Source: Chthoniobacter sp. (GTDB lineage Bacteria > Verrucomicrobiota > Verrucomicrobiia > Chthoniobacterales > Chthoniobacteraceae). From it: a DNA stretch of 9,442 bases. The notes beneath the pieces are model-generated. The model was not told where the DNA came from. It made no database searches and saw only the letters and a list, made by a program, of their open reading frames with translations. Below are positions 1 through 5,772 of the stretch, in pieces. Made by a program: the position numbers and the translations under genes. Numbering within the stretch: the first letter of the stretch is position 1; each line of letters starts with the position of its first letter. The stretch spans positions 1-9,442 of the forward strand of contig JANXWQ010000021.1 of the NCBI GenBank assembly GCA_025351065.1. The letters run 5' to 3'.

Positions 1-79
1 CCGCAAAAAAAAGCGCGCCCTCGTTTCGCTTTGCGTCGGCGGCGGCCAGGGCGGCGCGATCTGGCTCGAAAGGATTTAA
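1..79 (+). CDS. Acetyl-CoA acyltransferase (thiolase), C-terminal end only
   Basis: Only the last 25 codons are present, read from position 2 to the TAA at 77-79; the gene begins before the window. The tail reads RALVSLCVGGGQGGAIWLER, which matches the thiolase C-terminal signature. In that signature the Cys of C-x-GGGQG is the second catalytic cysteine, the one that acts as acid/base in Claisen cleavage. Family knowledge: thiolases cut 3-ketoacyl-CoA with CoA to give acetyl-CoA and a shortened acyl-CoA. The gene ends 3 nt before a FadB/FadJ-type gene, and its last codons contain that gene's ribosome binding site, so it is the thiolase subunit of this beta-oxidation operon. The thiolase-first order resembles fadI-fadJ more than E. 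coli fadB-fadA. Too little is visible to choose FadA, FadI or a biosynthetic thiolase. Confidence 0.85.
   Translation, partial: RKKKRALVSLCVGGGQGGAIWLERI
68..74 (+). promoter_or_regulatory. Ribosome binding site of the FadB-type gene
   Basis: The stretch GAAAGGA lies 8 nt before the ATG at 83 and inside the last codons of the upstream thiolase. It is the best Shine-Dalgarno match in the window and fixes the start of the 735-residue protein at 83. Its position suggests that translation of the two genes is coupled. Confidence 0.7.
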
Positions 80-82
80 GCC

Positions 83-2290
83 ATGCCAAACCTCCGCACT
101 GAAACTCTCGAAGACGGCATCTGCGTGCTCACCTTCGACCGTCCCGATTCCTCCGCGAATATCTTCGACACCGCGACCCTCGCGGAACTCGACGCCGAAA
201 TCGACCGCCTCGCCAAACCCGAAACAGGCGCGAAGGGTCTGATCCTCACCAGCGCGAAAGCCACGATTTTCGTCGCGGGCGCCGACCTGCGCGGCGTGCA
301 GACGATGAGCCCCGAGCAAATGAGCGACTTCATGACGCTCGGCCAGACCGTCTTCAGCAAAATCGCCGCGCTGCCGTTTCCGACCGTCGCCGCGATTCAC
401 GGTGCGGCGGTCGGCGGCGGCTGCGAGGTCTGCCTCGCGTGCGACTGGCGCGTGGCCTCGCCCGACGCCTGCACGAAAGTCGGCCTGCCCGAAACTAAGC
501 TCGGCCTCATCCCCGCGTGGGGCGGTTGCACGCGGCTGCCACGGCTGCTCAGCGTACCGCGCGCGCTCGACATCATCCTCGGCGGGCAAACGCCGTCCGC
601 GCGCCACGCGCTCAAGCTCGGCCTCGTCGATGACATCGCGCCGCGCGAGCACCTCATCCACGCCGCGCTCGCCGCGCTGAAACACGGCAAGCATCCGAAC
701 AGTTTCGCGCACTCCTCAACGATGAATGCGGTCGTCGATGCCTTCATCGCGCCGCAGGCCCGCCACGCCGTCATGGCGAAAACGCACGGCCATTATCCCG
801 CCGTGCAAAAGGCGCTCGAAGTGGTGCTCAAAGGCTCGTCCTCATCCGACGAAGCCGCCTCGCTCAAGCTCGAACGCGAGGCGATCACCGAACTCCTCAC
901 CCTCGATTCCACGAAGAATCTGCTGCGGCTTTTCTTCCTCCAGGAGCGCGCGAAAAAGATCACCTTTGCGGCACAGCCGCAAGGTAGGGACGGCACTCCG
1001 CTGCCGTCCGCGGGCGAGCGGAGCGAGGTGGCTGGCGCTGCGGAAAGCGCACCCTCGCCTGCCGCCGCGCTGCGCTCGCCCCGGACGGCACGGAGTGCCG
1101 TCCCTACCTGCGCCGTCATCGGCGCGGGCGTCATGGGCTCGGGCGTTGCGCAGTGGATCAGCTCGCGCGGCGGGCGCGTGATCTTGCGCGATGTCGATGC
1201 TGCGCGCGTGGCCGCCGGCATGGGCAACATCGCCGGGCTCTACGCCTCCGGGCTGCGCAACCGCACCTTCACCGAGCGCGAGGCGCGCGATGGACGCGAC
1301 CGCGTTTCGCCCGCACCGGCCGAGGTGCCGCTGCGCAATGTGGACATCGTCATCGAGGCCGCCGTGGAAAAAATGGGCGTGAAGAAAACCATCTTCCGCG
1401 GGCTCGACGAACTGGTCGGCGACGACACCATCCTGGCCACGAACACCTCCGCGCTTTCCATTACCGAACTCGCCGCCGCGACCAAGCACCCGCGCCGCGT
1501 CGTCGGCCTGCACTTCTTCAATCCCGTCCACCGGATGCAACTCGTCGAGGTTGTGGTCGGCCGCGACACCGCGCCGGAAATCGCGCAGCGCGCTCTGCAG
1601 TTTGCGCAGCGGATTGGCAAGCTGCCCGTGCTCGTGAAGGACAGCCCCGGCTTCCTCGTGAACCGCATTCTACTGCCCTACCTGACCGAGGCGGGCGCGC
1701 TGTTCTGGGGTGGCGCGAGCATCAAGGACATCGACGCCGCGATGCTCGACTTCGGCATGCCGATGGGCCCGCTGCGCCTCATTGATGAAGTGGGTGCGGA
1801 TGTCGCGCTCGATGTCGCGGCCACGCTCGCCGCCGCCTTTCCCAACCGCCTCCACGTCCCCGACGTGCTGCCCGCAATGGTCAGCGCCGAACTGCTCGGA
1901 CGCAAGGCGGGCAAAGGCTTTTACCGCTACGGGAAGAAGGGCGAGGCCAAGCCCAACAAGGAGGCCGCGCAGTTGCGCCCGCCGCGATTGGGCCGCCCGC
2001 CGGGGCGCGATGAATTGGAGAAGCGCATGGTATTGCTCATGGTCAACGAAGCCGCACGCTGTTTGGAGGAAGGCATCGTCGAGACGCCGGGCGACGTGGA
2101 TTTTGCGATGGTCATGGGCACCGGCTTCGCGCCGTTTCTCGGCGGGCCGCTGCGGTATTCGGACAGCCAGAGCGCGGCAAAAATCGTGGCAGAACTTTCG
2201 CGGCTGGCCGATGAGGCCGGGCCGCATTACGCGCCGTGCGCGCGACTGCGCGAGATGGCGGAAGCCGGGAAATGTTTCTATGAAAACTGA
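83..2290 (+). CDS. fadB: Bifunctional enoyl-CoA hydratase / 3-hydroxyacyl-CoA dehydrogenase (FadB/FadJ type)
   Basis: This cytoplasmic multifunctional enzyme of beta-oxidation (735 aa) hydrates trans-2-enoyl-CoA and then oxidises the L-3-hydroxyacyl-CoA with NAD+. Residues 1-290 are the crotonase domain. An oxyanion-hole AGADLR is at 65-70, and the two catalytic glutamates are E115 (GGGCE) and E137 (GLPETKLG), equivalent to E119 and E139 of E. coli FadB. Residues 343-530 are the NAD-binding dehydrogenase domain, with the Rossmann motif GAGVMGSG (347-354), S456 in NTSAL, catalytic H477 in HFFNP and E489. The C-terminal dehydrogenase domain follows, including GRKAGKGFYRY near 606-616 and a second helical repeat to the end. 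Residues 301-342 are an Ala/Pro/Arg-rich insertion encoded exactly by a palindromic repeat; without it the protein would be 693 aa, against 714-729 for E. coli FadJ and FadB. FadB and FadJ cannot be told apart from sequence alone. The gene overlaps the next one by 11 nt. Confidence 0.95.
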   Translation: MPNLRTETLEDGICVLTFDRPDSSANIFDTATLAELDAEIDRLAKPETGAKGLILTSAKATIFVAGADLRGVQTMSPEQMSDFMTLGQTVFSKIAALPFPTVAAIHGAAVGGGCEVCLACDWRVASPDACTKVGLPETKLGLIPAWGGCTRLPRLLSVPRALDIILGGQTPSARHALKLGLVDDIAPREHLIHAALAALKHGKHPNSFAHSSTMNAVVDAFIAPQARHAVMAKTHGHYPAVQKALEVVLKGSSSSDEAASLKLEREAITELLTLDSTKNLLRLFFLQERAKKITFAAQPQGRDGTPLPSAGERSEVAGAAESAPSPAAALRSPRTARSAVPTCAVIGAGVMGSGVAQWISSRGGRVILRDVDAARVAAGMGNIAGLYASGLRNRTFTEREARDGRDRVSPAPAEVPLRNVDIVIEAAVEKMGVKKTIFRGLDELVGDDTILATNTSALSITELAAATKHPRRVVGLHFFNPVHRMQLVEVVVGRDTAPEIAQRALQFAQRIGKLPVLVKDSPGFLVNRILLPYLTEAGALFWGGASIKDIDAAMLDFGMPMGPLRLIDEVGADVALDVAATLAAAFPNRLHVPDVLPAMVSAELLGRKAGKGFYRYGKKGEAKPNKEAAQLRPPRLGRPPGRDELEKRMVLLMVNEAARCLEEGIVETPGDVDFAMVMGTGFAPFLGGPLRYSDSQSAAKIVAELSRLADEAGPHYAPCARLREMAEAGKCFYEN
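982..1109 (+). repeat. Palindromic repeat inserted in frame within the FadB-type gene
   Basis: The left arm (982-1020) and right arm (1073-1109) are complementary over 37 base pairs with only two single-base bulges, C1001 and C1011. The outer arm begins AGGTAGGGACGGCACTCCG. Pairing goes on with AGCG 1022-1025 / CGCT 1068-1071. Inside lie smaller stems, GCGAGG 1023-1028 / CCTCGC 1053-1058 and GCGCT 1035-1039 / AGCGC 1046-1050, so the interior can fold in more than one way. The segment 983-1108 is exactly 42 codons and is translated as residues 301-342, between the crotonase domain and the Rossmann motif. This form (long near-perfect palindrome, complex interior, no coding capacity of its own) fits a REP- or MITE-like element. 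I recall similar GTAGGGACGGC palindromes in verrucomicrobial genomes but cannot verify that here. Confidence 0.85.
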
Positions 2291-4154
2291 CCTCACTCCA
2301 CCGGACGAACCGGCGAGCGTCATCGACACGTCGAAGATGTCGCCGGAGCAGCGCGCGGCGCTGGAACTCACCGAAGCCGCGCGCGCCGAGACGCGCGAGG
2401 GCTTGGTCAGCGGGCTCTTCATGGGCCGTTTCGACATCAGCACGCTCCACCCGTTTCCGCAGCAGCGCACTGAGGACCGCGACCAGGGCGACGCCTTTCT
2501 CCAGCGCCTCGAATTGTTTTTGAAAGAGCACGTCGATCCCGACGAGATCGACCGCACCGGCGAGATTCCGCAGACCGTTTTCGACGGTCTCGCAAAGCTC
2601 GGCGCATTCGGCATCAAGATCCCCGTCGAGTATGGCGGCCTCGGCCTTTCGCAAACGAACTACTGCCGCGCGGCGATGCTGCTCGGCAGCTATTGCGGTA
2701 ACCTCACGGCGCTCATCTCGGCGCACCAATCCATCGGCGTACCGCAGCCGCTCATCCTCTTCGGCACCGAGGAGCAAAAGCGGCGCTGGCTGCCGCGCGT
2801 GGCGGCGGGGGAGGTGTCGGCTTTCGCGCTGACCGAGCTGAAAGTCGGCAGCGATCCGGGCAAAATGGAGACGCATGCGGAGCCGACGGCGGACGGCGCG
2901 CACTTCGTCATCAATGGCGAAAAGCTGTGGTGCACAAATGGCGTGAAGGCCGGCGTCATCGTGGTCATGGCGCGCACGGCGGCGAAGAACGGGCGCAGCC
3001 AGATCACGGCATTCGTCGTGGACATGGACACGCCGGGCGTCGAGGTCGTGCGGCGCTGTCATTTCATGGGCCTGCGCGCGCTCTACAACGGCGTGATCCG
3101 TTTCACCGACGTGAAGGTGCCGCGCGAAAACATTTTGCTCGCAGAAGGCAAGGGTCTGCGCGTCGCGCTGACCACGCTGAACACGGGCCGACTCACGCTC
3201 CCCGCCGCCTGCACCGGACTTTCCAAACGGTGTCTGGAAATTTCGCGCACCTGGGCCGCGGAGCGCGTGCAGTGGGGCGCGGCGATTGGGAAGCACGCGG
3301 CCATCGCGGAGAAAATCGCGCGCATCGCGGCGGAGACTTTTGCGATGGAGGCGATGACGTTTTACGCCGCCAGCCTCGTCGATTGCGACAAGCACGCCGA
3401 TGTGCGCCTCGAAGCCGCGATGTGCAAACTCTGGGGCACCGAGCGGACGTGGGAGCATGTGAACGAGGCCATGCAAATCCGCGGCGGCCGCGGCTATGAA
3501 ACCGCGCAGTCGCTCGCCGCGCGCGGCGACACGCCGGTGCCCATCGAGCGGCTGCTGCGGGACTCGCGGATCAATACGATCTTCGAGGGCTCCAGCGAGA
3601 TCATGCGCCTCTTCATCGCCCGCGAGGCGCTCGATGCGCATCTCAAAATCGGTGCCCCAATGCTCAACACCCAGCTCCCGCTCAAAGCCCGCGCGCAAGC
3701 CGGAGCCAAGGCCACGGCGTTCTACGCCCGCTGGTATCCCGCGCAATGGCTCGGGCAGATTTTCAATTTCCAATCCTCGGGGCCGGGCTTCGACCCGCGT
3801 CTCGCGCGCCACGTCCGCTACGCCGCCGCCGCCGCGCGCAAACTCGCCCGCGCCCTTTTCCACGCAATGGCCCGCTACGGTCCAAAACTGGAGCGCGAAC
3901 AAGTGCTGCTCGGGCGCTTTGTCGATCTCGGCACCGAGCTTTTCGCCCTCACCGCCGCGTGCAGCCGCGCGCACGCGCTCGGCACGCCCGAGGCCGCGGA
4001 TCTCGCCGACTTTTTCGCGCGTCTCGCGCGGCTGAAAATCGCGCGCCTTTTTCACGCGCTGCACCACCACGCGGACCGGCCCGGCTACCGGCTGGCGCAG
4101 CGCGTGGTCGCGGGAGATTACGCGTGGCTGGAGGCCGGGGTGCTGCGGCTGTAG
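2280..4154 (+). CDS. Acyl-CoA dehydrogenase, very-long-chain (VLCAD)-like
   Basis: This FAD enzyme (624 aa) makes the trans-2 double bond in acyl-CoA, the first step of beta-oxidation. The frame is open from 1710, but everything before 2280 is the FadB-type gene in another frame. ATG 2280 is the sensible start because it overlaps that gene's stop by 11 nt and has a weak CGGGA ten bases upstream. An N-terminal arm contains GLFMGRFDISTLHPFP (45-60), resembling the VLCAD arm. The acyl-CoA dehydrogenase core follows: FGIKIPVEYGGLGL (110-123), SAHQSIG (147-153), the FAD/substrate loop FALTELKVGSD (182-192, with Leu where Pro is usual), and NGEKLWCTNG (212-221). QIRGGRGYE is at 399-407, and IFEGSSEIMRLF (434-445) supplies catalytic base E436, the VLCAD/MCAD position. 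Residues about 460-624 form a helical C-terminal extension, as in VLCAD and ACAD9. It is not E. coli FadE, which is about 814 aa. No membrane span is evident. It probably acts on long chains, but chain length is inferred. Confidence 0.93.
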   Translation: MKTDLTPPDEPASVIDTSKMSPEQRAALELTEAARAETREGLVSGLFMGRFDISTLHPFPQQRTEDRDQGDAFLQRLELFLKEHVDPDEIDRTGEIPQTVFDGLAKLGAFGIKIPVEYGGLGLSQTNYCRAAMLLGSYCGNLTALISAHQSIGVPQPLILFGTEEQKRRWLPRVAAGEVSAFALTELKVGSDPGKMETHAEPTADGAHFVINGEKLWCTNGVKAGVIVVMARTAAKNGRSQITAFVVDMDTPGVEVVRRCHFMGLRALYNGVIRFTDVKVPRENILLAEGKGLRVALTTLNTGRLTLPAACTGLSKRCLEISRTWAAERVQWGAAIGKHAAIAEKIARIAAETFAMEAMTFYAASLVDCDKHADVRLEAAMCKLWGTERTWEHVNEAMQIRGGRGYETAQSLAARGDTPVPIERLLRDSRINTIFEGSSEIMRLFIAREALDAHLKIGAPMLNTQLPLKARAQAGAKATAFYARWYPAQWLGQIFNFQSSGPGFDPRLARHVRYAAAAARKLARALFHAMARYGPKLEREQVLLGRFVDLGTELFALTAACSRAHALGTPEAADLADFFARLARLKIARLFHALHHHADRPGYRLAQRVVAGDYAWLEAGVLRL

Positions 4155-4214
4155 GGAAAAGTTCCCAGCTTCCCGCGCACCACACCGCCCGCCAAGGAGG
4201 CAGGTTCCCCTACA
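4150..4214. repeat. Imperfect inverted repeat in the convergent gap, possible bidirectional terminator
   Basis: TGTAGGGAA (4150-4158) pairs with TTCCCCTACA (4205-4214), giving nine base pairs with one bulged C. It overlaps the TAG stop of the acyl-CoA dehydrogenase gene and lies just past the bioF stop on the other strand. A smaller nested hairpin, GGGAA 4154-4158 / TTCCC 4162-4166, is also possible. There is no T-run after either stem, so this is not a standard intrinsic terminator. It may be a degraded repeat, or a structure that protects the 3' ends of both mRNAs. Confidence 0.35.
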
Positions 4215-4223
4215 ACCGCGCCC

Positions 4224-5402
4224 CTACCCCGCCGCGATGTTGCGAAGCACGGCGCAGAGGCCGGTGATTTGGCGCGGGGTGTGGCGGGCCGAAAGGGTGA
4301 CGCGGAGGCGGGCGGCGTCGCGGGCCACGGTGGGGTAGCGGATGGCGGGGACGAGGAAACCTTTGTCGGCGAGCAGTTGCGCGGCTTCGAGCGCGGCGTC
4401 GGCTTTGCCGATGATAATGGGCACGATGGCGCTCTGCACTTTGCGCCCGCCGGAAAAAAGCGGGGGCATTTCCGCGGCGAATTGCGCGAGGTTTTGCCGG
4501 AGCTGCTGGCGGCGCTTTTCGCCCGCGGGCGTGAGCATCCACTCGACCGCCGCGCAGCCTGCCGCCGCCACGGCGGGCGACGGCGCGGTGGAGTAGATGA
4601 AGCTGCGCGCCCGGTTCACGAGCAGGTCGATGAGCCGCCGCCCGCCGCACACGTAGCCGCCGCTGACGCCGAGCGCCTTGCTCAGCGTGCCCATGTGGAT
4701 GTCCACCGCGCCCGCCAGGCCGAGCTGCTCCGCCAGCCCGCGCCCGTGCGCGCCGATGACGCCGACGGCGTGCGCCTCATCGAGCAGCAGCAGCGCGCCG
4801 AAGCGCCGCTTCAGCTCCACGATTTCCGCGAGAAACGCCCAGTCGCCGTCCATGCTGAAAACCGATTCCGTGACCACGACCACCCGCCCCTCGGGAAAAT
4901 TTTCGCGGGCCCACTCGAGGTGGCTTTCGAGCTTGCCCATGTGGTTGTGCGGAAAGACGCGGACGTGCGCGCCGCTGAGCCGCGCCCCGTCGATCAGGCA
5001 GGCGTGGGCGAGCTTGTCCAAAATGATGACGTCGCCTTTCCGGCACAGCGCGCCTAGCGTGCCGAGCGCCGCCGCGTAGCCGCTGGAAAAAACCAGCGCC
5101 GCCTCGGTGCGCTTGAACTCGGCGAGCTTTTCCTCCAGCCGCACATGCGGCGAGAGCGTGCCGCAGACGAGGCGGCTCGCGCCGGAGCCGACGCCGTAAT
5201 GGTCGATGGCGGCCTTTGCGGCGTCGCGCAGCGCGGGCTCGGTGGCGAGGCCGAGGTAGTCGTTGGAGGAAAAGTTGATAAGCTTTTTCCCCGCCAGCTC
5301 GACGCTCGGCTGCTGCGGCGAATCCATCTCCCGCAGCGACCGCAGCAGCGACCGCGCGCGCAGTTCGGCGAGTTCGGCGGCGATGGTCGGCGGCATGGGC
5401 AT
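4224..5402 (-). CDS. bioF: 8-amino-7-oxononanoate synthase (BioF)
   Basis: This PLP enzyme (392 aa) of the alpha-oxoamine synthase family condenses pimeloyl-ACP or pimeloyl-CoA with L-alanine, with loss of CO2, in biotin synthesis. Visible marks in order: NDYLGLA (47-53), GVGSGASRLVCGT (70-82), FKRTEAALVFSSGYAA (96-111), H133 in LAHACLIDGARLSG (the ring-stacking His, at the same number as in E. coli), and VFSMDGD (181-187). D208 and H211 lie in DEAHAVGVIG, the Schiff-base lysine K242 in GTLSKALGVSGGY, and IYSTAPSP is at 269-276. The C-terminal IRYPTV...ARLRVTLSARHT (355-374) fits BioF better than glycine C-acetyltransferase (Kbl). Length is normal (E. coli 384). The start at 5402 is the first of two near-adjacent ATGs (5402 and 5396), and neither has a clear Shine-Dalgarno sequence. 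It converges on the beta-oxidation operon and diverges from the surface-protein gene. No other bio gene is in view, so its partners must be elsewhere. Confidence 0.93.
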   Translation of the reverse strand: MPMPPTIAAELAELRARSLLRSLREMDSPQQPSVELAGKKLINFSSNDYLGLATEPALRDAAKAAIDHYGVGSGASRLVCGTLSPHVRLEEKLAEFKRTEAALVFSSGYAAALGTLGALCRKGDVIILDKLAHACLIDGARLSGAHVRVFPHNHMGKLESHLEWARENFPEGRVVVVTESVFSMDGDWAFLAEIVELKRRFGALLLLDEAHAVGVIGAHGRGLAEQLGLAGAVDIHMGTLSKALGVSGGYVCGGRRLIDLLVNRARSFIYSTAPSPAVAAAGCAAVEWMLTPAGEKRRQQLRQNLAQFAAEMPPLFSGGRKVQSAIVPIIIGKADAALEAAQLLADKGFLVPAIRYPTVARDAARLRVTLSARHTPRQITGLCAVLRNIAAG

Positions 5403-5497
5403 CGGTGTAGGGACAACCGCCGGGACGCGGAAGTCTTATCGGCGAGCTGGCGGAGGCGTGGAAAACGGGGCCGAGCGGGCTATCGGGCGGTGAAATA

Positions 5498-5519
5498 ATT
5501 GACACGTCTATTGACACGT
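5498..5519 (+). repeat. Tandem direct repeat ATTGACACGT x2
   Basis: ATTGACACGT occurs at 5498-5507 and again at 5510-5519, a 12-base period. Each copy contains a perfect TTGACA. The second TTGACA is the best -35 candidate for the surface-protein gene. The repeat could be a two-site operator for a regulator covering the -35 box, or a duplication of the promoter element. The flanks carry a wider inverted pair, GGTGAAA (5489-5495) and TTTCACC (5550-5556). Confidence 0.6.
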
Positions 5520-5538
5520 AAAGCTGGCGACTTAAATA
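5511..5538 (+). promoter_or_regulatory. Candidate sigma-70-type promoter for the surface-protein gene
   Basis: TTGACA at 5511-5516 is a perfect -35 hexamer. The -10 is weaker: TTAAAT (5532-5537, 15-nt spacer, four of six matches) or TAAATA (5533-5538, 16-nt spacer). Transcription would start near 5545, leaving a leader of about 110 nt before the ATG at 5656. Verrucomicrobial promoter consensus is poorly known to me, so this is a position-and-motif call only. Confidence 0.45.
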
Positions 5539-5608
5539 AAGATTTGAGGTTTCACCGTCGCGGCCCAAGCCGAGGACGATGCAGCCGCGCAGCCCAGCCC
5601 ACTCCCAG

Positions 5609-5627
5609 ACCGGATAAAAAAACCGGT
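5609..5627 (+). promoter_or_regulatory. Small hairpin with A-rich loop in the leader of the surface-protein gene
   Basis: ACCGG (5609-5613) and CCGGT (5623-5627) enclose a nine-base loop made almost only of A. The stem can extend by a G-U and an A-U pair. It is 28 nt before the start codon. It is too weak and wrongly built for an intrinsic terminator; the exposed A-rich loop could aid ribosome or protein binding. The function is unknown. Confidence 0.3.
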
Positions 5628-5635
5628 TTCCACCC

Positions 5636-5656
5636 CAAACACCAGACCAAACACCA
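5636..5656 (+). repeat. CA-rich repeated leader running into the start codon
   Basis: CAAACACCA occurs at 5636-5644 and again at 5648-5656, where its last A is the first base of the ATG. The 25 bases before the ATG contain no GGAG-like sequence, so initiation probably relies on an unstructured, SD-independent leader. Confidence 0.5.
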
Positions 5657-5772
5657 TGCACCCACGCCCTGCCCGCACCGTTCGTCCGCTCAGCATTTCG
5701 CTGGCGCGGTTTTCCTCCGCCCTCGCCATCGCCACCGCCATGACCATGGCGGGCGGCGGCCAAACGCAGGCC
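5656..5772 (+). other. Signal peptide of the surface protein
   Basis: The first 39 residues have a basic N-region (MHPRPARTVR), a hydrophobic core (ISLARFSSALAIATAMTMA) and a small-residue end, GGGQTQA followed by AILDWD. Cleavage after A39 or A40 fits signal peptidase I. The mature protein would begin just before the WDPAG segment seen at the start of many beta-repeat proteins. The site was read by eye, so it may be off by a few residues. Confidence 0.7.

Larger units (their letters stand above)
5403..5655. other. Divergent intergenic region between bioF and the surface-protein gene
   Basis: This 253-bp stretch holds no convincing gene; the frames through it are continuations or shadows of neighbours. 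It is richer in A and T than the genes, mainly at 5490-5550. It contains a tandem 10-bp repeat, a candidate rightward promoter, a small A-loop hairpin and a CA-rich leader, each listed separately. The leftward bioF promoter must also be here, but I see no good -35/-10 pair for it. Near the bioF start, GTAGGGAC (5407-5414) repeats the first bases of the palindrome arm in the FadB-type gene. Confidence 0.7.

Noticed and set aside
1710..2279. Extra 190 codons upstream of the acyl-CoA dehydrogenase, in frame with it
   Set aside because: This stretch lies inside the well-supported dehydrogenase half of the FadB-type gene, and its translation is Arg/Ser/Pro-rich nonsense. Homology to acyl-CoA dehydrogenases begins after ATG 2280.
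2112..4070. 652-codon open frame on the minus strand
   Set aside because: It is antisense to the acyl-CoA dehydrogenase gene and Arg/Ala/His-rich with no recognisable motif. Long antisense frames are usual in GC-rich genes.
4154..4166. GGGAA/TTCCC hairpin as an intrinsic terminator
   Set aside because: It has a five-pair stem, a three-base loop and no following T-run. It is noted only as part of the weaker inverted-repeat feature.
4269..5057. 262-codon plus-strand frame opposite bioF
   Set aside because: It is antisense to all the conserved BioF motifs and has no recognisable domain of its own.
4224..5402. Glycine C-acetyltransferase (Kbl) as the identity of the minus-strand gene
   Set aside because: The motifs GSGASRLVCGT, LAHACLIDGARLSG and IRYPTV...RLRVTLSARHT fit BioF better than Kbl, and no threonine dehydrogenase gene is adjacent.
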